Part shown: positions 16,250 through 24,431 of the stretch, piece after piece
How the letters are laid out: each line of letters begins with the position of its first letter
Position numbering within the stretch: the stretch's first letter is position 1
Assembly: GCA_011371325.1 (NCBI GenBank)
Contig: DRQV01000184.1
Span: 1 to 29,930, forward strand
DNA from: Thioploca sp.
Lineage (GTDB): Bacteria; Pseudomonadota; Gammaproteobacteria; Beggiatoales; Beggiatoaceae
Reading direction: 5' to 3'
Length of the DNA stretch: 29,930 nucleotides
Made by a program: the position numbers and the translations under genes
Notes under the pieces: model-generated
Told to the model about the DNA's origin: nothing
Seen by the model: only the letters and a program-made list of their open reading frames with translations
The model's database searches: none

Positions 16250-16927
16250 ATGAAAAAATATCTATTTCTTTTAATGTTTTATACAATACCATCTTATGCG
16301 ATGCCTCCTTACTTTGGTATTAGTGTAGGAACAAACTTATCCTTCCAAAATAGTACTTGTGTTACGGCTGCTAAAAAAACTCTTAGTAAAAATGGATTTA
16401 AAAATGTAGTTCAATATAAAAATAGTTTTACTGTATTTGCTGCATATCGGAAAACTAATCCATACCAATATAAGGCTTTAGTTAAATGTTTAGCTGATTC
16501 AGGAGTACTAATAGTGGTTGCTGCTGCCGATATACCTAAAAATGCTAAGAACAAGGCTGATACTTTACGCCAAAAAATTCAGCAATATAATGGAATTAAT
16601 CTTTCATCTGCTTCAATAAAATCTGTTTATAATAGGCAAGCTGTAATTGGAACTAGTAATGTTAAAGGCAATACTTCTGCTGATTGGGATAATTCTTTGA
16701 TGGGTAAAAAGGAATGTATGGCTAATGCTGAACGTTCTTTGAGGAGGTCTGGGTTTTACAAAAATTTAAATTATGATGAGAATTCGGTGTATGCGAACAA
16801 TAAACATAATTATAAAGCTGTTATACGTTGTTTAACAGATAATAAAGAGATATATTATGAGGTTACTGGAGGAACGAAAAGTACCAGGGATAATTTAGTG
16901 GAGGATTTAAAAAAGGATTTTTATTAG
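16250..16927 (+). CDS. Secreted protein of two tandem two-cysteine modules
   Basis: I do not recognise a named family. The N-terminus (MKKYLFLLMFYTIPSYA) is a clean signal peptide with likely cleavage after residue 17, so the 225-residue product should be periplasmic or secreted. The mature part holds two diverged copies of one module, about residues 35-112 and 154-225. Each has Cys, AxxxLxxxGF, a YKA segment and CL (C37/C80 and C156/C194), followed by a C-terminal helix. The cysteines are probably paired within each module. GGAG precedes the ATG. The gene stands alone between two minus-strand units, with a hairpin after its stop codon. Function is unknown. Confidence 0.8.
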   Translation: MKKYLFLLMFYTIPSYAMPPYFGISVGTNLSFQNSTCVTAAKKTLSKNGFKNVVQYKNSFTVFAAYRKTNPYQYKALVKCLADSGVLIVVAAADIPKNAKNKADTLRQKIQQYNGINLSSASIKSVYNRQAVIGTSNVKGNTSADWDNSLMGKKECMANAERSLRRSGFYKNLNYDENSVYANNKHNYKAVIRCLTDNKEIYYEVTGGTKSTRDNLVEDLKKDFY

Positions 16928-16959
16928 AATAAATGTTGCCTTGTAAGACATAAGGATTA

Positions 16960-16981
16960 CCCACCATATCTATGTGGTGGG
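16960..16981 (+). terminator. Hairpin after the two-cysteine secreted protein gene
   Basis: CCCACCA/TGGTGGG form a 7-bp GC-rich stem with an 8-base loop, 32 bases after the stop codon and 20 bases before the end of the convergent Rossmann gene. The trailing sequence on the plus strand (ATTTAGAATTT) is only moderately T-rich. It could serve both convergent genes. Confidence 0.55.
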
Positions 16982-17000
16982 ATTTAGAATTTACTCGATA

Positions 17001-17378
17001 TCAATATCCGTTTTCATTATGATAATCTGGAAAAGGCATCTGATTTCCCATAACTGCCCATATTATTCTAGCAACATTTTCTGGAGCGACAATGGTATAA
17101 TTATTATTCACCGAAGCTAATTTATCTCGCAATGTTTTACGGATTTTTTCATCACCAGTAAGATCAAAAATAATCTCAATATCATTACTAATAGCAATCA
17201 TCTCATCTAAATCAACTATTTTAACCTCATTATCTTGTGCTAATAATCGACCTGAAGTTTCTTTTAGTTCTGCTACACAAACAAGATTAATTCCATGTTT
17301 ATCTAATTCCAATAGTCGTTCTAAAAATACCGACCCCACTCTGCCAAGCCCAATTATAGCTACATTTTGTTGTTTCAT
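17001..17378 (-). CDS. Short NAD(P)-binding Rossmann protein
   Basis: The 125-residue product starts with a dinucleotide-binding fold: VAIIGLGRVGSVFLERLL (GxGxxG), then an acidic residue ending strand 2 (CVAELKE), and DLTGDEKIRKTLRD. It resembles the N-terminal domain of homoserine or aspartate dehydrogenases but is far too short to carry a catalytic domain, so it may be a sensor or a stand-alone binding domain. Its ATG overlaps the lptE stop by one base (TAATG) with a GAGGAG ribosome binding site inside lptE, which indicates coupling. The C-terminus (MPFPDYHNENGY) looks intact. The link to envelope biogenesis is only by position. Confidence 0.7.
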   Translation of the reverse strand: MKQQNVAIIGLGRVGSVFLERLLELDKHGINLVCVAELKETSGRLLAQDNEVKIVDLDEMIAISNDIEIIFDLTGDEKIRKTLRDKLASVNNNYTIVAPENVARIIWAVMGNQMPFPDYHNENGY

Positions 17379-18253
17379 TAGAACTCCTCTGTTGAGAATA
17401 CTGTTTTAGCTTCCACTAAATTAGAACGTTTAATCGATGTTAAATTTTTTAAATCCAAACCTGTATTAACAGCAGTATAAATTGCTCGAAATATATATTC
17501 ACCATCTACATTTGGTTGCACTGTAAAATCGAGTAGTCTCTGACTAGTTTCTGTTATAGCAACATTACGTTTCCAAGGTTTTGGTCTATCATGTAATTGT
17601 TTAGATTCCGTTGCAGTTACAAACCATAAATCCTTCCCAATAGTTATTGTTAACCAAATATCAACTGGAATGGTTCGAAGATTTTTTTCTATTAAATCTA
17701 ACTGTAAAACTTCCCCAGCTAAATATTTTGGCTTTAATTGTCCAAATTCTAGTTGAGTAAGTGTTATTTTACCTAACTTAAGCGATTGCAATCTTCGCAT
17801 AATTTGTGCTACTAAATCACGAAACATTTCTTCACGTAGCATTTCATCTTCCGATGACATTGCCAGCACTGCCTGCTCATCAAACATATAGTCCCGCAAT
17901 AGACTAATTTGTTGTTTTTCTAGTAAAACATCATCATTTGGCTTGCGTACTTCCATTGCAACTCGATAATTTAGTTCAAATTCTTCTTGTTTACCGGAAA
18001 TAGAAGAAACTGTTAATACTCGATGATCTATAGTCTCGTTAGTTAAATAAACTATTGCTTGAGCAGCATTAGGATTAGAAACAACCTGGATTCCTTGTTC
18101 AATTAAAAGTCGTTGTACTTCAGCAGCTATTTTATTAGCAGAATCTGATTTTATATAGATAAAACTCATGTTAAAATCTGCTGTACCACGTAGATGAAAA
18201 CCACAGCTATTAATGAATAATAATAAAATCAAGATTAGATATTTTTTATTCAT
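17378..18253 (-). CDS. lptE: LPS-assembly lipoprotein LptE with C-terminal extension
   Basis: LptE is the outer-membrane lipoprotein plug of the LptD barrel that inserts lipopolysaccharide. The signal peptide ends in a lipobox (FINSC, Cys17) followed by GFHLRG, the hallmark LptE N-terminus. Residues 18-159 cover the LptE fold, including the VLTVSSISGKQEEFELNYRV core and a typical helical end. The family is usually 160-200 residues; this one has 291, so about 130 residues are extra. It lies two bases after pgsA and overlaps the Rossmann gene by one base. In many gammaproteobacteria lptE sits between leuS and holA, so this neighbourhood is different. Confidence 0.88.
   Translation of the reverse strand: MNKKYLILILLLFINSCGFHLRGTADFNMSFIYIKSDSANKIAAEVQRLLIEQGIQVVSNPNAAQAIVYLTNETIDHRVLTVSSISGKQEEFELNYRVAMEVRKPNDDVLLEKQQISLLRDYMFDEQAVLAMSSEDEMLREEMFRDLVAQIMRRLQSLKLGKITLTQLEFGQLKPKYLAGEVLQLDLIEKNLRTIPVDIWLTITIGKDLWFVTATESKQLHDRPKPWKRNVAITETSQRLLDFTVQPNVDGEYIFRAIYTAVNTGLDLKNLTSIKRSNLVEAKTVFSTEEF
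17381..17776 (-). other. Extra C-terminal domain of LptE
   Basis: Codons 160-291 of lptE encode a segment absent from ordinary LptE. It is rich in alternating hydrophobic residues (EVLQLDLIEK, VDIWLTITIG, LWFVTAT, RLLDFTV, GEYIFRAIYTAV), which suggests a beta-sandwich. The pattern of DxW/Y near the start and GxY near the end resembles C-terminal beta domains I recall from surface proteins of large sulfur bacteria. That resemblance is from memory and unverified. Confidence 0.6.
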
Positions 18254-18255
18254 AA

Positions 18256-18807
18256 CTACTTATCATTATCCATCAGCATTGGTAAAGCTGCTTGTAAATA
18301 TACCGTCATTGACCATAAAGTTAAAACTGCTGCTATATATAATAATACGAAGCCAATTTCGTAAACTGGTTGATCTAAAAACGGTTCTTCATATAATAAC
18401 ATTATTAAAGCTATCATTTGAGCAGTAGTTTTTACTTTACCAATTACTGATACTGCTACTTTAGCTCGTTGTCCAATCCCAGCCATCCATTCTCTTAAAG
18501 CTGATATAGTTATCTCTCGGCCAATAATTATTGCTGCTGGAATAGCTAACCATGGGCTAGGATGAGCCTCTACTAAAAAGACTAATGCAACAACAACCAT
18601 TAATTTATCGGCAACTGGATCTAAAAAAGCTCCTAATGCAGAAGTTTGGTTCCAACGTCTTGCTAAATAACCATCTAGCCAGTCGGTTAAAGCAGCGAAT
18701 GCAAACACTAAAGCTGCTATAAAATTTGCTTCAGGTAAATAAAATACCCCAACAAATATTGGAATTAAACCAATTCTGACTGAGGTTAAAATGGTAGGGA
18801 AATTCAT
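18256..18807 (-). CDS. pgsA: CDP-diacylglycerol-glycerol-3-phosphate 3-phosphatidyltransferase
   Basis: PgsA makes phosphatidylglycerol phosphate, the committed step to phosphatidylglycerol and cardiolipin, in the inner membrane. The CDP-alcohol phosphotransferase signature D-x2-D-G-x2-A-R-x8-G-x3-D-x3-D is complete (DWLDGYLARRWNQ, then GAFLDPVADK). Several membrane segments and REITISALREW also fit the family. At 183 residues it matches E. coli PgsA. It is first in an operon with lptE and the Rossmann gene, behind a good promoter at 18856-18884. Confidence 0.96.
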   Translation of the reverse strand: MNFPTILTSVRIGLIPIFVGVFYLPEANFIAALVFAFAALTDWLDGYLARRWNQTSALGAFLDPVADKLMVVVALVFLVEAHPSPWLAIPAAIIIGREITISALREWMAGIGQRAKVAVSVIGKVKTTAQMIALIMLLYEEPFLDQPVYEIGFVLLYIAAVLTLWSMTVYLQAALPMLMDNDK

Positions 18808-18855
18808 TATATGCTGTATAATTATTTGAATAGTATTCCAAATGCGATTATCATC

Positions 18856-18884
18856 ATTATATCATTGAAATAAATTACATTCAA
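18856..18884 (-). promoter_or_regulatory. Promoter of the pgsA-lptE operon
   Basis: On the minus strand TTGAAT (18879-18884) and a perfect TATAAT (18856-18861) are separated by exactly 17 bases, about 50 bases before the pgsA ATG. Confidence 0.75.
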
Positions 18885-19029
18885 TTAATCTGGTACTAAC
18901 TTTTTAATATATCTTGTAATCTTATTTAAAGATATTAACTTAGTAAAGTTTTAATCTAGCTACTTGGTAAAATACTGCTTATACCGAACATTTATCCACA
19001 AAATGGCAACTTTTGAGTTGGATTGAGTA

Positions 19030-20370
19030 TTATTTACTACATAATTTCATTCCTTTATCCGCAATTACTTTTAAATCTGAATCAGTACGTAAAATAGCAT
19101 TTATTTGTAAATAATTTCCAGTAACAATAGCTAATTCACTAATTGCATAATATTTATCAACAGATTTAAAAGTAACAATACCAGGTGGAGTACATTCTAA
19201 CTCTCCTTTAGAAACTGTAAATGGCCATTGTTCATACTCTTGTTCAGTAATTAACAATGGAGGATTTTTCCCAAGTTTGATAAGTTTTTGTTTGTAATGA
19301 TCTAATTTCTGTTGATATTTTTTATTATCAGGAAATAATTCTAATAAATTAGCATATTCTCTCAAATTAGCTTCAATTTGGGATGATGGTATATTACGCA
19401 ATTTTCGTAATATTTTCTTCTCCCTAGATTTTTTTAGCTTTAGCTTAGCTTTTTTAACAAGTGCTTGTAACTTAGAATTATCTGAAAATTCAGACTCATT
19501 TACTAATTTAATTGCTTTTTCGTATTTACGATAATTTATTAGACTAGACGTTTTTTTAATCGTACGCTTTATTTTTTTATTCCTATTTCTAGTTTCTTGA
19601 GCAATTTTAGATTTATAAAGTAAGGTTTTTATTCTGCAATCAGAATTAATCTGTTTAGCACCAATTTTAATAACTCTACTATATTTTCCTGTTTCATACC
19701 ATTTTTTTAACTTTTTGAAATTTTTATCAATATGCTTTTTTGCTTTCATTGTCACTTTTTGTAATTCTGGTATGGGAAAAGGTTTTGCTAAATGATAAGC
19801 CTCTAGGTATTTACCATCTTTAACGAGCTGTGGAACTTGTTCAATAGCTCTTTTTATTTGTTCTTGCTGTAGTTTTTCTTTAGAATCTTCGATTAATTTT
19901 CTAACATCAGAATCAAAAGATATGTAGGGATTACCTTGAATAACTACTTCCTGATATTGTTTATCATTATATAAATATTTTAGTTCTGCCCGTACATCTT
20001 CACGTACATCAATATACTCTTGTTTTTTTATATTTTCCGTTTCTCTGCTGACTAATTTATTTAGTTTGTCAATATCTTCATTAAAATACATTTGATATAA
20101 TAAAAATCTTGCTCTAAATAAATCTTCATCAGTTTCATATTGTAGAGAGATAATTGCTGTTAATATAGCCATTAAAACTACTATTAATTTTACACTTATG
20201 AGATAATTTACAGATATTTTTTGCAACATATCTTGTGCAAATGGTGTAATAAGTAATGCTGCAATTATTATACTTATACCAGCAAAAAGTAAGTTCATTG
20301 CTAGTAATCCACCTATTAGCAATAATCCAATAACAAATAGCCAATTAATAAATCGAAGTATATATTTCAC
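19030..20370 (-). CDS. Membrane protein with Lys-rich helical repeats and C-terminal DUF2511
   Basis: Residues 8-45 and 57-76 look like three membrane segments. A long, very lysine-rich helical region (about 100-370) follows, with recurring KxYxxxx hairpins at about 137, 187, 229 and 282 that resemble degenerate TPR units. The last 70 residues (from QWPFTVSKGELEC to MKLCSK) match DUF2511, the YebY family: WPFTV, a first Cys (C393), GIVTF, and a final Cys (C444). YebY is normally a small periplasmic protein. With a basic N-terminus inside and three membrane segments, the C-terminus would also be periplasmic. The start is a GTG with no clear ribosome binding site. Function is unknown. Confidence 0.72.
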   Translation of the reverse strand: MKYILRFINWLFVIGLLLIGGLLAMNLLFAGISIIIAALLITPFAQDMLQKISVNYLISVKLIVVLMAILTAIISLQYETDEDLFRARFLLYQMYFNEDIDKLNKLVSRETENIKKQEYIDVREDVRAELKYLYNDKQYQEVVIQGNPYISFDSDVRKLIEDSKEKLQQEQIKRAIEQVPQLVKDGKYLEAYHLAKPFPIPELQKVTMKAKKHIDKNFKKLKKWYETGKYSRVIKIGAKQINSDCRIKTLLYKSKIAQETRNRNKKIKRTIKKTSSLINYRKYEKAIKLVNESEFSDNSKLQALVKKAKLKLKKSREKKILRKLRNIPSSQIEANLREYANLLELFPDNKKYQQKLDHYKQKLIKLGKNPPLLITEQEYEQWPFTVSKGELECTPPGIVTFKSVDKYYAISELAIVTGNYLQINAILRTDSDLKVIADKGMKLCSK

Positions 20371-20444
20371 TAGTTTTTAGAAATTTAAGATATACATTAG
20401 TATTTTGGTATTCATAGACTAATATATAAGTAGTTTTATAGAAT

Positions 20445-21413
20445 TTACCATGGGCGTGGTGGGGATATTTTTCCACCTTCTGTTTCACGCCATGCTTGTT
20501 TTAACAAATTGCGTATAATTTTTGAAGAATTGGCTTTATTATTAAAAATATTTTTCCAAAATTTTAATAAATACAAAAGGCTTTCTAATTGCATCCATAA
20601 CCAGGTTATAATTACCCCATGATGTTTGCGATAATATAATAACGTGCTACGCATTTGCCATAAATGAATCTGTTTCCCACTGGTAGACATGTTCAAATCA
20701 GTCAAACTTTTACAAGATTCTCCACCTAAATGCTCAACAATAACATCTGGCCAATAGTATACCTCATAACCAGCAGCTTTAAAACGTTTACATAAATCTA
20801 CTTCTTCACAATATAAAAAAAACCGTTCGTCAAAATAACCTATTTTTTCTAGTACCTTACGGGGCATAATAGAAAAAGCTCCAGGAACCCAATCTATACT
20901 AGCAGCTAATTCAGAATCTGCCCAAGTACGATCCATACGGCCAAAAAATTTAGATTGAGGATATTTATTAGCCAAACCAGATTTAACTAAGAAATGATTA
21001 AGTAAACTAGGAAACATGCGTGCTGATGGTTGCCAACTATTATCTCTATTAACTAATCTAGCTCCACCTATACCAATTTTAGGATTAGCCTGCATATAAG
21101 CTAAAGCCCTTTCAAGAGCGTATGGTCTTAAAAAAGCATCAGAGTTAAGTAATACTATATACTCACCTCGTGCTTTAGCAAATCCTATGTTATTAGCAGC
21201 GGCAAAACCTAAATTTTCACTACTGCAAATTAATTTAATTTCTGGAAATTCATTAGCAACCATAATTGCAGAATTATCTTTGGAAGCATTATCAATTACA
21301 ATTATCTCATAACTGACAGAACCAGATTCTTTAATCAAGTTATTTAAACAATCTCGCAATAAATCACAAGTGTTAAATGATACGATGATAATAGAAATTT
21401 GGGGATTATTCAT
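20445..21413 (-). CDS. Family 2 glycosyltransferase (rhamnosyltransferase-like)
   Basis: This enzyme should transfer a sugar from a nucleotide-sugar donor to an envelope glycan. The GT2 fold is clear: ISIIIVSFNT at the start, IVIDNASKDNS (nucleotide site, about 38-48), ENLGFAAANN, and LLNSDAFL (the metal-binding DxD variant, about 88-95). The acceptor region WVPGAFSIMPR is followed by EEVDLCKRFKAAG with the catalytic acid, and then EHLGGES. At 322 residues it is typical. The C-terminal basic helix could bind the membrane. No polysaccharide operon surrounds it, so the acceptor is unknown. The ATG lacks a clear ribosome binding site. Confidence 0.9.
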   Translation of the reverse strand: MNNPQISIIIVSFNTCDLLRDCLNNLIKESGSVSYEIIVIDNASKDNSAIMVANEFPEIKLICSSENLGFAAANNIGFAKARGEYIVLLNSDAFLRPYALERALAYMQANPKIGIGGARLVNRDNSWQPSARMFPSLLNHFLVKSGLANKYPQSKFFGRMDRTWADSELAASIDWVPGAFSIMPRKVLEKIGYFDERFFLYCEEVDLCKRFKAAGYEVYYWPDVIVEHLGGESCKSLTDLNMSTSGKQIHLWQMRSTLLYYRKHHGVIITWLWMQLESLLYLLKFWKNIFNNKANSSKIIRNLLKQAWRETEGGKISPPRPW

Positions 21414-21606
21414 GGTAATTATAAATGTTAAATTTAAAATTGTTTATCCCTACCAGATATGATACTACGCATCGTAAATGATTTGAACTCCATTGCATTA
21501 TCTTGGTCAATTTATGGATATTTTTTTCATTTTTTTTAAAATATATTAAAACCTATTATTTTAATGATAAGTAATTCCAGGTTTTGAACAGTTTGAAAAT
21601 TGTTCA

Positions 21607-23616
21607 TTAGTCGTTAAAAGCAGCAATTATTGTTTTCAAACGAGAACCTAATATTTTCCAATCTACATTATTTTCATAACCAATAATATCAATTCGTGGC
21701 AATAGCCTACCTTCAATAAGGTAATATTTTCCTTTAAAAGCAGGTTCAATCCCACGCATTTTACATACATCTTTCAACAATTGGCAGCCCCAACCTATTT
21801 TATTATAGTAAAAATTTTCAAATAAGCTTAAAATGCTATGTGATAAAGTGTCAACTGCTACTCCACTACCTAAACTAGATAATGCTTTCACTGCTTTCTG
21901 GCTAATTTTATGTGGTAATTTATCATTATTTGGAGTGCCAATAAACGCATCAAACGCAACTGGATTCCAATTAATTAACGTCAAATTATGAGCATAACCG
22001 GATAATAATCCCTGTATTTCGCCAAACTCAGTTACTTGTGAAGTTAATTTTTGCAAGTTAATACGATTTATATCAATATTAGTGTTAAATTTTACAATAT
22101 CATTATTTTTTAATTCTGCTCCAGATATAATAATACTACCATCAAATACATCAATTTGTAAAATTCCATCTATCATTAATCGCTGATTTCTATAAGTAAT
22201 TATCGGTATATTTCCATGAATATTACCTTCTAGGCTATCCAAAGTAGCAGTTAATTTTGCAATGGAAATTGGTTGTAATTTAACCTCTTGTAATTGCCAA
22301 ACTAATTCTTCACTGCCTAAATTATTTAGTTGAAAATGTTTAACATTAATAGCACCATCATAAATCGATTGTTGCCAAGGCTCTAATAGCTTTATATTTT
22401 TATTAGTTAGGCTAAAGTTGATTTTACTTGCATCCAATTCAATTCCAGCAATATTTATTTGTGACCAACTTAAATTACTTGGCAGTTCATCATTATTATG
22501 CCATTGAACTGTGCCTTGTAAACCAGTTAAAGAAAATTCAGATTTTTTTATAGCAATGTCTTGCAATTGGCCAATAATATGTTGCTGTTCTGTTTGCCAA
22601 TCCAAAAATATTTGTAATGAACCAAGAAATTTTAGTTGTTCAATGTCAAATTCATTGTTTAACCAAGTTTGTAAATATTGCTGATAAAAATTTTGAAATG
22701 GAGTTAAAGTAGACTGTGCAACAAGTTTATTGATGATAAATTCCTCACCTATAGTAAAATCACCATTTGCTTGTATAGAGGTTATACCAGTATGAGTATA
22801 AGTAAAATTACTTAGCTTTAATTGTTGTGGTTGCCATATTAAGTCAGCATCTATTGTGATTGGTTGTTGAAGAGAAATTACTGTATAAATTGGGTCAATT
22901 AGAAAATTACCATTTTTGATGGTTACATTAGCAATTAATTGTTGTTCTACATCTGAAATTTTGTTGATTGTAGCTATAATTTTAGTAGCTATATTTTGTC
23001 CAATATTATTAGCAAAGGTGAAATTTAAATCATTACTTTGACCAGTTATAGTTAATTGTTGAAATCCTGTTTCATTTCCAATAGCTTTAATATTTATGTT
23101 TACCTTACCTTTTATATCTAAGTTTTTTGGTAAATCCATGAATAAACTTAGTTTAGCTAACAACTTTTCTAAAATTATTCGGTTAACTTTTAATAAAAGC
23201 TTCCAACCAGAAGGGGTTAATTTAGCTTGTAAAAATACTTTACCATCAGCAATAGCAAGTTGATTTATATTTAAATAGGTGGTTTGGGAAGCAAAATGGT
23301 GGGTGACAGATAGATCAATTTCTGGTTTATCTAACAACTTCCAATCTATATATAATTTAGCATTTGGACAAGTTATTTGGATAGTATTATAATGAATATT
23401 TTTACAATGTAATTTAATATTTTTTAATGGTTCTTTAAAATTTGCTAAAGTTAAAGATGCTATATTTAACTCTAGTCCAACAATTTCTGATAGAGTTAAT
23501 TGAGTAGCTATATTTTTTATTTGCCAATCTATATCAGTTATTGAATTTAGTTTAAGCTCGATATTATCAATCGCAAATACTGGACTGCTTAATACTAAAA
23601 ACAATAACCATCGCAT
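21607..23616 (-). CDS. ydbH: YdbH-family (AsmA/TamB-like) envelope protein
   Basis: The product begins with a signal sequence (MRWLLFLVLSSPVFA) followed by long beta-rich sequence in the style of AsmA/TamB proteins, which bridge the periplasm and move phospholipids to the outer membrane. The C-terminal part is diagnostic of the YdbH group: GEIQGLLSGYAHNLTLINWNP, KAVKALSSLG, FYYNKIGWGCQLL, and LLPRIDIIGYENNVDW. At 669 residues it is shorter than E. coli YdbH (about 880), so some middle repeats are missing. It lies 55 bases downstream of the CBS-domain gene on the same strand. Confidence 0.82.
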   Translation of the reverse strand: MRWLLFLVLSSPVFAIDNIELKLNSITDIDWQIKNIATQLTLSEIVGLELNIASLTLANFKEPLKNIKLHCKNIHYNTIQITCPNAKLYIDWKLLDKPEIDLSVTHHFASQTTYLNINQLAIADGKVFLQAKLTPSGWKLLLKVNRIILEKLLAKLSLFMDLPKNLDIKGKVNINIKAIGNETGFQQLTITGQSNDLNFTFANNIGQNIATKIIATINKISDVEQQLIANVTIKNGNFLIDPIYTVISLQQPITIDADLIWQPQQLKLSNFTYTHTGITSIQANGDFTIGEEFIINKLVAQSTLTPFQNFYQQYLQTWLNNEFDIEQLKFLGSLQIFLDWQTEQQHIIGQLQDIAIKKSEFSLTGLQGTVQWHNNDELPSNLSWSQINIAGIELDASKINFSLTNKNIKLLEPWQQSIYDGAINVKHFQLNNLGSEELVWQLQEVKLQPISIAKLTATLDSLEGNIHGNIPIITYRNQRLMIDGILQIDVFDGSIIISGAELKNNDIVKFNTNIDINRINLQKLTSQVTEFGEIQGLLSGYAHNLTLINWNPVAFDAFIGTPNNDKLPHKISQKAVKALSSLGSGVAVDTLSHSILSLFENFYYNKIGWGCQLLKDVCKMRGIEPAFKGKYYLIEGRLLPRIDIIGYENNVDWKILGSRLKTIIAAFND

Positions 23617-23671
23617 ATATTTAAAATAATTGTTGTTATAGATTCTATATTATAAATTTAATTAAGATTTT

Positions 23672-24103
23672 CTATTGATACTCATCCATTTTTTGCATTA
23701 GATAAAAAGCTAATCTCACAAAATCAGATTCGGTTAAAATGCCAATTATTTTCCCATTTTTAAAAATTGGTAAACAACCATGTTGTTGTTCAAGCAGAAA
23801 CTTAGCAGCTTTACTTAGGTTAGTATTTTCCTCTGCTACAACCACATCAGTAATCATAACCTCACTAATTGGTACATGAGATTCCAATTCATCACGTTCC
23901 TGTGTATCAATATCAGCCAATGCAGAAACTGATACTGCTAATATAACCTGTTTAGTTAATAAACCCAAAAATTTACCATCATCGTCAATAATAGGAATAT
24001 GTCGTATCCGATTTTTTAACATTAATTCCCTAGCTTGATGAATTGTATTGGTAGGTTTGAGCGTATATAATTCACTACTCATTAAATCTTTGACTGTAAT
24101 CAT
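23672..24103 (-). CDS. Tandem CBS-domain protein
   Basis: The 143-residue product is two CBS domains and little else: residues 1-55 (VKDLMSSELYTLKPTNTIHQA to HIPIIDDDGKFLGLLT) and about 77-140 (VSEVM-like SEVMITDVVVAEE to GCLPIFKNGKIIGILTESDFVR). CBS pairs bind adenosine nucleotides and usually regulate a partner. No catalytic domain is attached, so the partner is unknown. GGAAA precedes the ATG. It is upstream of ydbH and may be cotranscribed with it. Confidence 0.93.
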   Translation of the reverse strand: MITVKDLMSSELYTLKPTNTIHQARELMLKNRIRHIPIIDDDGKFLGLLTKQVILAVSVSALADIDTQERDELESHVPISEVMITDVVVAEENTNLSKAAKFLLEQQHGCLPIFKNGKIIGILTESDFVRLAFYLMQKMDEYQ

Positions 24104-24256
24104 ATTTATTTTCCAATTAGGACGAATTTTAGGTATTGCTTAATGTAGAATGAAAATAATCAATTGTGAATGGTTAACTGTGAATTATTTATAATTAAAA
24201 CTACATTCCAAAATATCCTAACATATTATACATTAGCTATCCGTCTATACTTAAAA

Positions 24257-24390
24257 TTATTGCTTCAATTGTTCAGCAATTTTAACTACATTAATTTTAG
24301 ATTTTTTACCATCAATCCCAAAATCATTATCATTAGTAATAACTATTGGGTAAAAATATTAAACATGATTAATGGTATAATTTATTTCAT
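24257..24390 (-). pseudogene. Possible gene remnant upstream of tyrS
   Basis: The 328-base gap between the CBS gene and tyrS holds a 31-codon stretch on the minus strand (24257-24349) that reads like a protein C-terminus: PIVITNDNDFGIDGKKSK, then INVVKIAEQLKQ and a stop. The frame is closed by a stop just upstream. Further up, AAGGA and ATG AAA TAA at 24388-24390 look like a former ribosome binding site and start. NDNDFGIDG resembles the end of phytase-like esterase domains, recalled from memory. The remaining bases (24104-24256 and 24391-24431) show only AT-rich sequence, apart from the tyrS promoter nearby. Confidence 0.25.
24373..24381 (+). promoter_or_regulatory. Extended -10 promoter of tyrS
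   Basis: TGGTATAAT has a perfect -10 box with a TGn extension and no recognisable -35. It lies 50 bases before the tyrS ATG. Confidence 0.5.
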
Positions 24391-24431
24391 AGTTTTTCCT
24401 TTTTGACTCTTAATATTAATTTTAAATACTT

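Noticed and set aside
24170..24406. 78-residue plus-strand open frame before tyrS
   Set aside because: It has no ribosome binding site and low-complexity hydrophobic composition typical of AT-rich noncoding DNA, and it crosses the tyrS promoter.
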